This document shows, in pieces, positions 1 to 8,134 of a stretch of 26,207 nucleotides of DNA. The stretch lies in the IMG/VR virus record IMGVR_UViG_3300017748_000116, positions 1 through 26,207 of that record. One strand, given 5' to 3'. Under the pieces are notes generated by a model, which was not told the DNA's origin, did not search any database, and was given only the letters and a program-made list of their open reading frames with translations. Position numbers and translations under genes: made by a program. How positions within the stretch are numbered: position 1 is the first letter of the stretch; the number at the start of each line of letters is the position of its first letter. The stretch is from a virus.

Positions 1-406
1 CGCCAGCCTCAATGGAGGCGACCATGGACTCGCTCTCGGCGATGGACTCCATCTCCTCTTCGGAGACTTGCGTTCCCACTTGCTGGGTGCGCTTCCAAGC
101 CTCACGGGCCAAGCGACGGCGCTCGGAGCCAGCGAATTGCTTTCGGATTTCCCACTCAGCCAATGCGGCTTGCATGTCCTTCCAAGTCCACTCGTTGCCT
201 GTGAGTTCAAACCACTCAGCCTTGAGTTCCTTGGCTTCTGCGGCGAGCATCTCACCTTCGGCTCGGTCCATGCCGCCATCGGGGTTGGTCCCGTTGGGGC
301 AGATGTAGCCAACGGCGCCAACACCGCAAGAAAAATTGTCTCGGTCAAACTCGTTCTTCAAAATGAGGCGTGCGAGGACCTCGGGGCAGTTTGTGTTGTT
401 CGCCAT
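1..406 (-). CDS. Hypothetical protein, 3' end cut by window edge
   Basis: Open from an ATG at 406 to the window edge (135 codons, no stop), so it is partial. The ATG lies about 25 nt from the centre of a TATA box at 429-434, which marks a leaderless start. The N-terminus begins MANNTNCPEVLARL and holds cysteines around residues 7, 27 and 35. It is followed by a long charged helical stretch rich in Glu, Arg and Trp. I do not recognise a family. It is the first gene after the terminase and membrane-protein cluster in the direction of transcription, where virion assembly genes are common, but that role is only inference. Confidence 0.75.
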   Translation of the reverse strand, partial: MANNTNCPEVLARLILKNEFDRDNFSCGVGAVGYICPNGTNPDGGMDRAEGEMLAAEAKELKAEWFELTGNEWTWKDMQAALAEWEIRKQFAGSERRRLAREAWKRTQQVGTQVSEEEMESIAESESMVASIEAG

Positions 407-437
407 GTATAGTCGTAGGCGCCACTCCTATATTAAG
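407..437 (-). promoter_or_regulatory. Class 1 archaeal promoter of the left-edge gene
   Basis: TTAATATAGG lies on the minus strand (TATA at 429-434), followed by a GC-rich spacer with CCTACG and then ATG at 406. The spacing of about 25 nt predicts a leaderless transcript. Confidence 0.7.
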
Positions 438-447
438 GTAGCGCCTA

Positions 448-855
448 TCAGTTTTCTTCATCGGCTGGGAGTGGGACCTCGGGAGGGGACACGGGCATAC
501 GGCCCTCTCGTTGCATGAGCATCTCGTGGTCGTGCTGAGCGGCGGCTCGTGCGAGTTCGTGGTCAAGTCGTGCGGCGGACAATTGCATGTCGGCCTCGTG
601 CTGGGGTGTCATGTTTTGAATGTCGTTTGTGGTCTCCTGCTTGAACAAGTCCAGCAAGTTGGTGATGATGAGCAGGGCAGGACCACCGACGATACCTATG
701 ACCGTCAATTGGTTCTCTGTTATCTCCATGCCGTCCACCACGGATTTGTAGACAGCCAACGAAGCAAACGATACCCATGCAATAACGATGGGGACAGAGA
801 CAAACCAAAATAGGCTTCTCGTGGATGACTGCCGCTTCGCCATGTTCCTACTCAT
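448..855 (-). CDS. Small two-helix membrane protein, holin-like
   Basis: This is a 135-aa protein with two hydrophobic segments, roughly residues 14-38 (SLFWFVSVPIVIAWVSFASL) and 50-70 (LTVIGIVGGPALLIITNLL). A charged, probably helical tail rich in Gln, His, Glu and Arg follows, ending in PADEEN. Two membrane spans plus a charged C-terminus is the layout of many phage holins, and the gene lies between an XhlA-like gene and the left-edge gene, just past terminase. I chose ATG 855, 13 nt after the upstream stop; ATG 843 is an alternative. The same frame stays open to 1218, but that extension overlaps the coding upstream gene and looks like a shadow. The holin call is inferred from topology only. 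Confidence 0.7.
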   Translation of the reverse strand: MSRNMAKRQSSTRSLFWFVSVPIVIAWVSFASLAVYKSVVDGMEITENQLTVIGIVGGPALLIITNLLDLFKQETTNDIQNMTPQHEADMQLSAARLDHELARAAAQHDHEMLMQREGRMPVSPPEVPLPADEEN

Positions 856-868
856 ACCAATAGGCGGT

Positions 869-1120
869 TCATAACGCCATCGGGAGACCGAGTGTCGCGG
901 CGATGAGCGAACCCGCCCATAGCGTGAGGTTGCGAACATACGCCTTAGCCGATTGGACGAACTCCGTGAGTTCGTCAATCTCCTTTTGCTGACGATTCTG
1001 CTCAACCTTGATGGATTGAATGTCGTCTGCAATATGCGCCAAGTGGTTGTCCCGAATGACGACAACATCTTCACGAAGGCCCTTGAGCATCTCCAAAAGA
1101 ACCTCACTATCGCTCGCCAT
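869..1120 (-). CDS. XhlA-like coiled-coil protein with C-terminal membrane anchor
   Basis: This is an 83-aa protein. Residues 1-60 form an amphipathic heptad-rich helix (ADDIQSIKVEQNRQQKEIDE), and residues 62-83 form one hydrophobic segment (LTLWAGSLIAATLGLPMAL). This is the build of haemolysin XhlA-type phage proteins, which cooperate with holins in lysis. It directly precedes a two-span membrane protein, so the pair may act in host exit. ATG 1120 is preferred because a GATAAA box at 1145-1150 lies about 27 nt upstream. A longer frame with a GTG start near 1168 exists but has no promoter. The family call is by topology and position. Confidence 0.7.
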   Translation of the reverse strand: MASDSEVLLEMLKGLREDVVVIRDNHLAHIADDIQSIKVEQNRQQKEIDELTEFVQSAKAYVRNLTLWAGSLIAATLGLPMAL

Positions 1121-1152
1121 GTTGGGAATGACTGCAATATCCGGTTTATCAC
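1121..1152 (-). promoter_or_regulatory. Weak archaeal TATA promoter of the XhlA-like gene
   Basis: A minus-strand TGATAAAC (box 1145-1150) is centred about 27 nt before ATG 1120. It lacks the GGGG/CCCC spacer of the main promoter family, so confidence is modest. A stronger GTATATAG at 1208-1215 could give a transcript with a 66-nt leader. Confidence 0.4.
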
Positions 1153-1198
1153 ACTCACGACGGCCCACAAAAAGAGTGGCAATATGAGTATAGGTAGC

Positions 1199-1219
1199 AA
1201 AAGACTATATACCCCCATC
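1199..1219 (+). repeat. Dispersed AAAAGACTATATACCCCCA motif, copy 1
   Basis: This ~20-nt sequence recurs nearly identically inside polB (minus strand, about 11727-11748) and before element A (18976-18994), and in part at 23751-23766 on the minus strand. It contains a TATA box. As a plus-strand promoter here it would produce RNA antisense to the end of terL. Confidence 0.5.
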
Positions 1220-1229
1220 TCATAGGCAC

Positions 1230-2753
1230 TTATGCTCCGAAGGTTTTCATCTCCGGCAAAGCGCCGCCGTCATTGATTTCAAGGGCCAGCCGAGCGTAGA
1301 GCAAAGCGTGGAATGCGTGGTCGTCTCCATCTCGTCCGTACTTGGTGAGAGTCTGTCCCCGAATCGGACGGGTGTTCTTCTCGTCAGTCTCAGCGGAACT
1401 CGTCAGCGAGCACCACTCGTGCGCCACCCATGCAAGTGATTCGTCTCCATAGGGTAGGCTCACCTCACGGTTCTTGATGGCCTCCACGGTCTGCTCCACA
1501 TAGGTCGTGCGGTCCACCACGCACATGAAAATGAGGTTGCGGTTGTTGTCTCGCTTCTTGTATTCGTAGGGCGTCATTGGCCGAGACGAGTAGTAGCAGG
1601 AACGCACACGCTCGCTGAACTCCTCCTGCAATTGCTTGACCTGCCGAGCACCATACCCTATGTCGGCCACTACCTGCACGCAGTTGTAGTCGGTTATCAT
1701 CTGCTTGAGAATCTCCACTTCATCACCTTCGCCAGTCTCACGAGAGTCCAACTTGACGGCTTGTAGAATGTTGCTATCGGCGTCAATCACCACAACGGTG
1801 GTCTCCTTCCCCCAGTCAATCCCCATGTAGGTCTCGTTCGGTGGAGCGACCCCTCTAACGACATTCCGTTCTCGGTCAAAGACGGGTAGCACCTCGTCAA
1901 AGGTGAGCGGCTTGGTGGACCCTGCAAAGAACTCACCGAGCACTTCGTTGGAGTACCGTCGGGGAGTGTAGGTCTCCTTCTTCTGCGCTATGTCCTTGGC
2001 CGTGATGTCGGGGTGCATCTCCTGTGAAATGTGATACCCGATGATGTTCGCTTTGGAGTCCGTGTGAACCCACTTGCGAGCCTCGGTGTCCCACTCACCC
2101 TTCGTGGACTTCTCCCACAATTTCCAGAACTCGGACCCTTGCTCACGCGCCGTTCCCGATATGACCACCCATTTGTAGTCGGACTGAGCCAACATCTCAA
2201 TCAGCATCGGGAGCACATCGCCGTCGGAGTCTTGGTACTCGTCAATGCAACACAGGTCAGCCTCAATACCGAGCAGGGCGTGAGCGTCTCCCCAGTTGGA
2301 GTAGGCGTAGAGGTGGTTCAGCGTCTTGGCTCCGACATCAAAGGTTTGGTGGCTCACGGAGGTCTTCACACGGGCGTTCATGAGCGTCCCATTGTTGATG
2401 GACCCCATCATAGCCCCGTTGAACCGCTCCTCAACGAAACGGCTCACCTGTGGCTGTCGGGGGGCCGTATAAACGGCGTTGAAGTAGGGTATGTTCAGCA
2501 GGCCGTAGAGCAGTAGGTTGCATATCGTCTCAGTCTTCTCCACCTTCCGAGAGCACTTGAGCACCACCATTTTGGTGGCGTCGTTCTTCTCCAAGGCTCC
2601 GAAGTGGCGATAAATCTCCACGAGGTAGTCCCTCTCGTCCAAGCGGAAAGGCTTGCCGTCAATCGTGCGGAAGTAGCACGACCAGCGGTCGGGGTAGAGT
2701 GCAATCTCCCGAGCCTGCTCGGCTGTCAATCGGCCCGTCTCGCCCTCCGCCAT
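1230..2753 (-). CDS. Terminase large subunit (TerL), DNA packaging ATPase/nuclease
   Basis: TerL is the motor that packages viral DNA into proheads and cuts the concatemer. This 507-aa protein has the full two-domain order. The ATPase domain shows a degenerate Walker A around residues 66-75 (KCSRKVEKTE), Walker B CCIDE at 168-172 and coupling motif SGT at 199-201. The RNase H-fold nuclease follows with D313 in MGIDWG, D364 in VADIG and DGDDH at 475-479. The length is normal for TerL. The Walker A lacks a canonical GKT/S, which is seen in several TerL lineages. No small subunit was recognised nearby. The start is ATG 2753, just after a GC hairpin; no clear TATA box lies close by, so transcription probably reads in from the gene at 2803-3198. 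Confidence 0.95.
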   Translation of the reverse strand: MAEGETGRLTAEQAREIALYPDRWSCYFRTIDGKPFRLDERDYLVEIYRHFGALEKNDATKMVVLKCSRKVEKTETICNLLLYGLLNIPYFNAVYTAPRQPQVSRFVEERFNGAMMGSINNGTLMNARVKTSVSHQTFDVGAKTLNHLYAYSNWGDAHALLGIEADLCCIDEYQDSDGDVLPMLIEMLAQSDYKWVVISGTAREQGSEFWKLWEKSTKGEWDTEARKWVHTDSKANIIGYHISQEMHPDITAKDIAQKKETYTPRRYSNEVLGEFFAGSTKPLTFDEVLPVFDRERNVVRGVAPPNETYMGIDWGKETTVVVIDADSNILQAVKLDSRETGEGDEVEILKQMITDYNCVQVVADIGYGARQVKQLQEEFSERVRSCYYSSRPMTPYEYKKRDNNRNLIFMCVVDRTTYVEQTVEAIKNREVSLPYGDESLAWVAHEWCSLTSSAETDEKNTRPIRGQTLTKYGRDGDDHAFHALLYARLALEINDGGALPEMKTFGA

Positions 2754-2754
2754 A

Positions 2755-2768
2755 GCCCCCGAGGGGGC
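2755..2768 (-). terminator. GC hairpin between gene 2803-3198 and terL
   Basis: GCCCCCGAGGGGGC is a perfect hairpin placed directly before the terL start codon. It could attenuate transcription from the upstream gene or mask the terL start. Similar CCCCGAGGGG hairpins follow several other genes in this window. No T-run follows it here. Confidence 0.4.
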
Positions 2769-2802
2769 GGCGGGGTTTGAAACCGTTGCGCTCGTTCAAG
2801 CC

Positions 2803-3198
2803 TCAGTTCTTGAAGACGGGGCCTTTCTTGGTGTGCTGGACGAAGTTTGGGCTTCCGCCGACATGGCGCTCATCGTAGGAGCAAACCTTCTTGAAGCCAG
2901 CGGCGACGAGGAGTGCACCGAAGTGCAGGGCTTCCTCAGCGTTCCACACATTGATGGAGACTTCTCGGCCGAAACCGTCGTTCTCAGCAAAGACCTTCCA
3001 GCAATGCTTGCTTGTAATCATCTCATCATCCGATGGAAGCAGTTCGTGGGTCATGTAGGTAGTTCCGAGCCATCGGTCCGATGTGAGGTCCTCAAGCGTG
3101 AGGTGTGCCGCCATGGTGTTGGCTTCATCGTTTCGTCCTTCTTCTTTGCTGGGTCCGCCGTTCTCATAGAACAGGAATTGTGGGTCTGCGTAGGTCAT
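2803..3198 (-). CDS. Hypothetical protein, 131 aa
   Basis: I do not recognise this protein. It starts MTYADPQFLFYENGGPSKEE and has a mixed alpha/beta pattern, with a central stretch of hydrophobic strands (HCWKVFAEND, EVSINVWNAEEALHFGALLVAAG) and a basic end. The start is well fixed: a TATA box at 3237-3242 predicts transcription from about 3213, and GGAG lies 9 nt before ATG 3198. It is the gene immediately upstream of terL, the usual place for a small terminase subunit. It has no visible helix-turn-helix, so that assignment would be speculation. Confidence 0.75.
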   Translation of the reverse strand: MTYADPQFLFYENGGPSKEEGRNDEANTMAAHLTLEDLTSDRWLGTTYMTHELLPSDDEMITSKHCWKVFAENDGFGREVSINVWNAEEALHFGALLVAAGFKKVCSYDERHVGGSPNFVQHTKKGPVFKN

Positions 3199-3208
3199 TT
3201 TCTATCTC

Positions 3209-3247
3209 TCCTTGTTTAAGCCATGGAGGCACCCCTATATTAAGGTG
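3209..3247 (-). promoter_or_regulatory. Class 1 promoter with Shine-Dalgarno leader
   Basis: A TTAATATAGG box (3237-3242) is followed by a short leader carrying GGAG 9 nt before ATG 3198. This is one of three genes with the GGAG-N9-ATG arrangement. Confidence 0.65.
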
Positions 3248-3266
3248 CCGCCTAAAAGGTATGAAA

Positions 3267-3548
3267 TCAGTCCAGCAATCGCAAATCATGAGGTGGCCGA
3301 GGGGCGAGATACCAGTAGATGCCACACCCTTCGTTGCCTATTCGCCCGCATATGGCAACTTGGTTCGGCCATGAAGCACCGTCGCCCAAGGCCAAAGCGT
3401 GAATCGGTCCGTTCCGACCACAGTTGGGACAATATGGAATGGTGCCGATTCCCAAGACGGGGACTTCACGGGTTTGGGCGTTCATGGTTGGGTTGGTGGG
3501 AACCACCACGGTCCGAGGTATCGGCTGATTGAGAAGCCATAGCGTCAT
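3267..3548 (-). CDS. Small zinc-ribbon-like protein
   Basis: This 93-aa protein has CPNC at about residues 40-43 and a second cysteine pair (CGRIGNEGC) near residues 67-75, which can form a zinc ribbon. Its start ATG (3548) overlaps the stop of the upstream zinc-finger gene as ATGA, so the two are probably translationally coupled. Short zinc-ribbon proteins are common in archaeal viruses as nucleic-acid-binding or transcription-related factors. Here the metal site is visible but the function is not. Confidence 0.75.
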   Translation of the reverse strand: MTLWLLNQPIPRTVVVPTNPTMNAQTREVPVLGIGTIPYCPNCGRNGPIHALALGDGASWPNQVAICGRIGNEGCGIYWYLAPRPPHDLRLLD

Positions 3549-4618
3549 GGAGCCACCTTCTTTTTGATTTTGTCAAACACCTTTCGTTGCTTGGGTGTGA
3601 GTGGCTTTCCGAGGCTCGTGCGCTTCTCGCTGATGGAGTGCAAGAAAGAGTGCTCCCAGTCCGATAACTCGTCGTAGTGAGTGTTGAACACCTCAAGTGG
3701 CTCGTCCACAAGGGGAGTACCCAGTATGCCAGCCATGATGGCTTCGTAGGAGTCTTTGGTGCTCCACATCAAGTTGTGAAGACCGTATCGGCGAATTGCC
3801 TTTTCAATCGTTCCAATCTGCATGGCGAGGACCGGATGGACCTTGCCCTCGTCTACACCACGCTCAGCGTTGAGTCGGAAGTTCGTGGCGTCCTCGTCTT
3901 TCTGCTTGCGACGACGAGCGGACTCTGCGGCGAGCAACAGGCGGTCTGCGTGAGCCTTCTTGGAGTCTTCCTGCCAACGAATGACATCAGCACGGAAGTC
4001 TCGCTTCTTCTCAGCGAACCACTTCTCAGTCTTGCCGGTGAGGTAGCCTCGCTCACTAATCATGCGGTCGGCTCGCTTGGCGTAGGTCTTGTTCTCCTTG
4101 CCAAAGACGGGCCAGCCTTCACGAGCGCCTGTGGCGTAGTCTCGGTATTCTTCCCAGTAGGTTGTGAGGTTTCCCTCAGCGGCGAACTTGGCTCGGAAGA
4201 ACTTGGCCTTGGCCTTGGCCATGGCGGCCTTGAGGAAGTCTCGCTTGGCGTCGCCTGTGAGTCCCTCAGCGGCGTCGGTCATAATCTCAACATGCTTCCA
4301 CACACATTCGTTGCCGACGGTGATGGTTTTTCCTTGCACTTCGTCGTGGACTTGACACAATTCACGGATGTGCTGTTTTCCACACAGGAAGCAGTTGTGT
4401 TCTCCGACCTTGCCGTAGAGTGAGTGAGTGTATTTCCAATCGTGCTTGAAGTCGTCGTAGGTTCGGATGGTCATGTCCTCAATGTTCACGATGCGTGAGA
4501 CCTTGGCGAGATTTGCGACCACACGCTTCTCGTGCGGGGCTACGCCTCGTTGTAGGTTCTCTACCACATGGTCGGGGAGGGGTGAACCCAATGGGGACCA
4601 GCGCTGAGCCTCGGTCAT
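3545..4618 (-). CDS. Zinc-finger protein with long charged helical region
   Basis: This 357-aa protein has an N-terminal Cys/His cluster at about residues 75-108. The pattern is CFLCGK, then ELCQVH, then VGNEC with VWKH, which is a treble-clef or zinc-finger arrangement seen in phage nucleic-acid-associated proteins. Residues 115-230 are highly charged, probably long helices. The C-terminus ends with PLTPKQRKVFDKIKKK, a small basic motif seen at the tails of various viral DNA-metabolism proteins. It is linked by ATGA overlaps to the upstream winged-helix-like gene and to the downstream zinc-ribbon gene. A DNA-binding role is inferred; the exact function is unknown. Confidence 0.75.
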   Translation of the reverse strand: MTEAQRWSPLGSPLPDHVVENLQRGVAPHEKRVVANLAKVSRIVNIEDMTIRTYDDFKHDWKYTHSLYGKVGEHNCFLCGKQHIRELCQVHDEVQGKTITVGNECVWKHVEIMTDAAEGLTGDAKRDFLKAAMAKAKAKFFRAKFAAEGNLTTYWEEYRDYATGAREGWPVFGKENKTYAKRADRMISERGYLTGKTEKWFAEKKRDFRADVIRWQEDSKKAHADRLLLAAESARRRKQKDEDATNFRLNAERGVDEGKVHPVLAMQIGTIEKAIRRYGLHNLMWSTKDSYEAIMAGILGTPLVDEPLEVFNTHYDELSDWEHSFLHSISEKRTSLGKPLTPKQRKVFDKIKKKVAP

Positions 4619-4908
4619 TCGCTCTCCTCCACAATGTCGGGGTCGTGAACCTCATGGTTGAGGGTGTATTCCTTGCGAGTGCGCTCGTTGCCGTGAGCAG
4701 TCGTGCCGTTCTTGACTTCTCGTGCTATGACCAAATCACCGTCTCGCTTCATCTGTTTGAGAACAAAGGACATTTGCTTGGGAGTCTTGCGGTATGTCGG
4801 CTTGATAGCACCATTCACGGGTTCGGTGAGTTCGCTGGCGCTTTGAGGGCGAGGGTCTGCTCGTAGACGGTCTACGATTGCTTGGCGTAGTGGCTTGGGG
4901 ATTTTCAT
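4615..4908 (-). CDS. Small winged-helix-like protein
   Basis: This is a 97-aa protein. Residues 1-60 have the helix-helix-helix then strand-wing pattern of a winged helix, ending in the wing-like DGDLVIAREVKNG followed by a polar tail. This suggests a transcriptional regulator, but no family is recognised. Two starts are possible: ATG 4908, preceded by GGAG 9 nt upstream as in two other genes here, or ATG 4923 as a leaderless start. I chose 4908. It heads a three-gene operon with the zinc-finger and zinc-ribbon genes, joined by ATGA overlaps. Confidence 0.7.
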   Translation of the reverse strand: MKIPKPLRQAIVDRLRADPRPQSASELTEPVNGAIKPTYRKTPKQMSFVLKQMKRDGDLVIAREVKNGTTAHGNERTRKEYTLNHEVHDPDIVEESE

Positions 4909-4917
4909 GTTTGTCCG

Positions 4918-4952
4918 CTCCATTTGTCCGTAGGTGGTTCCTATATATAAGT
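4918..4952 (-). promoter_or_regulatory. Promoter of the winged-helix / zinc-finger operon
   Basis: TTATATATAGG on the minus strand (4941-4950) is followed by CACCTACGG and a GGAG-containing leader. The predicted transcription start is near 4921. Confidence 0.7.
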
Positions 4953-4973
4953 GTGCCGCAAAGGACACCACTT

Positions 4974-5933
4974 TCAAGGCCAACCAAATGAGGTCTTGCA
5001 CGAGGCGCACTTCACGGTCAGCCCAACAGGTTGCCCGCTGGGACACAGGGACGCAGGTGCGTGGATGATAAGCCTTTGGGCGCAGTTCGGACATCGGGTC
5101 TGCTGGACCCAAAAGTCTCCTCCAAAGTCAATGTGAAGCGTTGTCCTTTTGTCCTTGTAGATGGGCGGGAGCGCCTCGGGTTCCCTCTCTTCAACGGTCG
5201 CTACGACCCCGATGTCCTCGTCGCTAAGCGGGTTGTCTGCTTCCCGCCAAATGGCGTTGTTGAGCGTCATTTCCGAGGAGTCGCCGGACGCTCCGAAGGT
5301 ATGGAGCGTGATAACCTGTGGGTCCATACGGTATGTGTGGTCCACGAAAACAGAGAACCTAACATCTGTTCCACACTTCACATTGACGAACTGAGCAACG
5401 CCTTCTTGGTCGTCCATGGTCAAGCACATAGCAATTCGCCAAGCCATGAAAGCGAGCCACCCATGGTCCGATACGGGGCATTCTCCGTCGGGCCACAGGA
5501 GTTTGATTGCTTCTGCTGATTGAGAAGGAGCCAACCTACGGACCACGACTTGAGATAGGTGAAACGGAGCCTGCGCTCCTCCGCGAATGTAGAATCCCAA
5601 AGCGTTGTTTCCCATGGACTCAAGAACAGCAAACAGAACCTCTTGCTCATGCCAGCGTTCATCCTCTTCCGAGCCAATAGTTGGTGTTGTTGATGTGAGG
5701 ATGGTGATAGGATTCTCCAAAGCCTCAGCGGTGTGTCTATCATCGTTCGTCCACAGGTGAATCAAGGCTTCTTGGTTTTCCGTCCTCATGAGGGCCAAAT
5801 TGAGAGAGTTTAGTGCATCCTGCAAGCCATCCGTAGTGAAGCCTGCGGCCTGTTTGGCTTTGCCCCATGAGATGGGGTAGAGGGTCGGCTTGTCCGTGTG
5901 CATGGACGAAGGAATGAGTATCTTTCTCTTCAT
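4974..5933 (-). CDS. Hypothetical protein with C-terminal zinc ribbon
   Basis: This is a 319-aa protein. Its last 45 residues carry CPNC and CASC about 29 residues apart, ending in KTSFGWP, which is a clear zinc ribbon. The first ~240 residues are alpha/beta with no motif that I recognise; acidic stretches such as IGSEEDERWHEQE are present. Its ATG overlaps the stop of the VWA gene as ATGA, so it is the direct operon partner of the CobT-like protein and may be an adaptor or substrate handler for it. That partnership is inferred from position only. Confidence 0.75.
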   Translation of the reverse strand: MKRKILIPSSMHTDKPTLYPISWGKAKQAAGFTTDGLQDALNSLNLALMRTENQEALIHLWTNDDRHTAEALENPITILTSTTPTIGSEEDERWHEQEVLFAVLESMGNNALGFYIRGGAQAPFHLSQVVVRRLAPSQSAEAIKLLWPDGECPVSDHGWLAFMAWRIAMCLTMDDQEGVAQFVNVKCGTDVRFSVFVDHTYRMDPQVITLHTFGASGDSSEMTLNNAIWREADNPLSDEDIGVVATVEEREPEALPPIYKDKRTTLHIDFGGDFWVQQTRCPNCAQRLIIHAPASLCPSGQPVGLTVKCASCKTSFGWP

Positions 5934-8092
5934 TGAGCCACCACCTTCTTCTTGCTCTTGAGGGCTTTCTTGAGTGCCGTCTTGAGTGGCAATAGAATGT
6001 CAGCGGCAAGCGTCTCCATGCCATTGATTTTAGCGTGGCCGTGATTCCCGTACCACTTGGCCGTGTTCATGCCAGCGATGCCGACTGAGAAGAGAATACA
6101 ATCATCCGTCTCAGCGTCAGCCAACACAGAGCGAAGGTGGTCGCCGCTTCCCATACCCCGTGGTGCAGGTCCACATGGAGAACCGTCGCTGATGATGAAC
6201 ACCATGCGGCGAGCATCGGGACGACCGAACTGCTTGGTGCGGTTCATAGCCCACTTGACGGCGTAGCCATCGGAGTTTTGTGAACCCGAGAATGGTGTGG
6301 CAATTTGCCTCTTGACCGTGGTGGTGAGTGTTTCGTTGGCACCCTTTCGCACATTGATGTAGGTTGCTCCTTGACGGTAGCCACGAACGCTTCCATTGGA
6401 CGAATTGAAGTCCACTACCTCGTAGTCCGCCCCAACGGCTTCCATGGCCTCAGAGAGCGCCACAGCGGCCTCAGCGGCTTGACGAGCACGACGACCCGAC
6501 ATGGAACCCGAGGCGTCAATGAGAATGACGCACTTCAACTTGAACTCCTCGTAGGTCTTGGGCTTGGTGAACAAGCGGTCGGAGGAGCGAACAGCCCATA
6601 GGCGGCGGTCGTCCAATTTGCCACGCTTGTGGTGAGTGGTCTCACGGGTGTCAGCACCTTTGATGAGTTTTTCCATGGTCTTAGCCACACGCTTCACAGC
6701 GCCACGGGTTCTACCTTTGGTCGCTTCGTAGTCTTGCACATCAGCCAACCAGCCGTTTCGCCAGTCGGGGTTCTTTTGAGTTATGATGAGGTGGCCACCA
6801 TCGTTCACACGGTCGCCCGTGTCCTCGGGTTCATGGTCCACGGTGAGGTCCTCAAGGTCCGTGTCCTCGGGGAACCATAGTTCATCAGCGGAGTCAAAGA
6901 CGGCTTGAGCCTCAGCCTTGAGGTTCTCCGTCAAGTCGTCGCCAAGAAATAATGCCTCGCATGAACCAGTTGAGCCACCGAGGAACTCAGTCTCATCGTT
7001 GTCGCCTTCACGGACAACGGTAGTGGAACCGAAGTCGTCGTCAGCGGTGTCGGGAAGTTGGTTGAATGACTTGCCTTCACCGTCGCCCTCACCGTCGCCA
7101 GCACCTTTGCCGTCAGCATCGCCGTCAGCATCGCCAGCACCAGCAGGCTCACCGTCGCCGTCGTCGCCGCCAGCACCAGCACCATCACCGTCAGCATCGC
7201 CTTCGGCAGGACCGTCGCCGTCTTGAGTGGAGTCGCTGGAAGGAATCTTCTCTACCAAGTCTTTGAAGCGCTTTGCTGGGGCGTCTTGAGCCTTGGCTTT
7301 GTTTCGCTTTTGGGAGTTAGCCGCCTTCTCTATGTTGTCAATGGACATGTCGTCCGAGAACAGACCTTCGCCTTCGGCAGAGGTAGAAGCACCGTATTCA
7401 CTACCGTCGGACTCGTCCTCGGGGAAGTGCTTGCGGTAGACAGCAAGCACGATGCGAGCACCCTTAACCACATTGTTGGTGTCCTTGCAGGCCAAGGCGC
7501 CAGCGAACAAAGGACGAGCCTCGTCCATCATAGCGATGACCTTTGGGTTGTTGATGAAGTGTCCGACTGAGAGAATGGCTTCGGTGGCGATAGCGATGAC
7601 GCCCATTTTTGCCGCCTCGTGGTCTTCAATGACACGACCGGCAACACCGGCTTTGTGAGTCTCCATCATCATGCGCTGAGCCATGTCCAAGCGCTTCTTG
7701 GAACCTGCAAAGTCCTTGCCCAGCAAGTAGTTCACACGAGCGTCCTCAAAGATGTTCACGAAGTCGTGAAGCAAGCGGTCTTCTTTGCCACGCTTGATGC
7801 CGTCGGTCATGTTCTTCCATGAGTTGAAGTTTGTGTACCGTAGGTGGCCAGCGGCCTCGTGTGCAAGGATTGCCTCGCTGAGAATGAGGTTCATGTTATC
7901 GCTGATACCCTGCATGATGGGGTAGGACAGGTGAACGGTGTCCCCGTCGGTTGCACATGGTTCCGATGGACCGACCTTCAAGCGCTTGACGGCTCGGCCT
8001 TTGCCTTCGTATTGACCACTCAACACCTTAGCAAGGTTGCCAAGGTGGTGCTGGTATGCAATGCGGGTTTGGTTGCTCCATGGTTGGGTCAT
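5930..8092 (-). CDS. CobT-like VWA-domain protein with acidic linker
   Basis: CobT-type proteins pair with MoxR/CobS AAA+ ATPases as metal-dependent substrate binders in chelatase-like or remodelling machines. This 720-aa protein has an N-terminal region with HEAAGH at residues 78-83 and FEDARVN at 115-121, both typical of CobT-like proteins. An acidic Gly/Asp/Ala linker spans about residues 289-342. Residues 490-502 read GKLDDRRLWAVR. A C-terminal VWA domain has the MIDAS motif DASGS at 526-530 and ISDGSP further on. The start is ATG 8092, leaderless from a TATA box at 8115-8120; an upstream in-frame ATG lies beside the TATA box and would not be transcribed. The matching MoxR-like ATPase is at 9146-10402. 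A function in virus infection is unknown. Confidence 0.88.
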   Translation of the reverse strand: MTQPWSNQTRIAYQHHLGNLAKVLSGQYEGKGRAVKRLKVGPSEPCATDGDTVHLSYPIMQGISDNMNLILSEAILAHEAAGHLRYTNFNSWKNMTDGIKRGKEDRLLHDFVNIFEDARVNYLLGKDFAGSKKRLDMAQRMMMETHKAGVAGRVIEDHEAAKMGVIAIATEAILSVGHFINNPKVIAMMDEARPLFAGALACKDTNNVVKGARIVLAVYRKHFPEDESDGSEYGASTSAEGEGLFSDDMSIDNIEKAANSQKRNKAKAQDAPAKRFKDLVEKIPSSDSTQDGDGPAEGDADGDGAGAGGDDGDGEPAGAGDADGDADGKGAGDGEGDGEGKSFNQLPDTADDDFGSTTVVREGDNDETEFLGGSTGSCEALFLGDDLTENLKAEAQAVFDSADELWFPEDTDLEDLTVDHEPEDTGDRVNDGGHLIITQKNPDWRNGWLADVQDYEATKGRTRGAVKRVAKTMEKLIKGADTRETTHHKRGKLDDRRLWAVRSSDRLFTKPKTYEEFKLKCVILIDASGSMSGRRARQAAEAAVALSEAMEAVGADYEVVDFNSSNGSVRGYRQGATYINVRKGANETLTTTVKRQIATPFSGSQNSDGYAVKWAMNRTKQFGRPDARRMVFIISDGSPCGPAPRGMGSGDHLRSVLADAETDDCILFSVGIAGMNTAKWYGNHGHAKINGMETLAADILLPLKTALKKALKSKKKVVAQ

Positions 8093-8124
8093 GTTTGGTC
8101 CTATGCACACCACCTATATTAAGG
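8093..8124 (-). promoter_or_regulatory. Class 1 promoter of the VWA gene
   Basis: CTTAATATAGGTGGTG lies on the minus strand with the TATA core at 8115-8120, about 25 nt before ATG 8092. The predicted transcript is leaderless. Confidence 0.75.
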
Positions 8125-8134
8125 TGGTGGCCTA

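Noticed and set aside
856-1218. N-terminal extension of the holin-like gene
   Set aside because: It overlaps the whole XhlA-like gene in another frame, is Arg/Ser-rich and lacks a promoter at its start.
7066-7226. Repeated GACGGTGA-type units, looking like a repeat array
   Set aside because: They encode the Asp/Gly/Ala linker of the VWA protein on the minus strand; there is no spacer-repeat structure, so not CRISPR.
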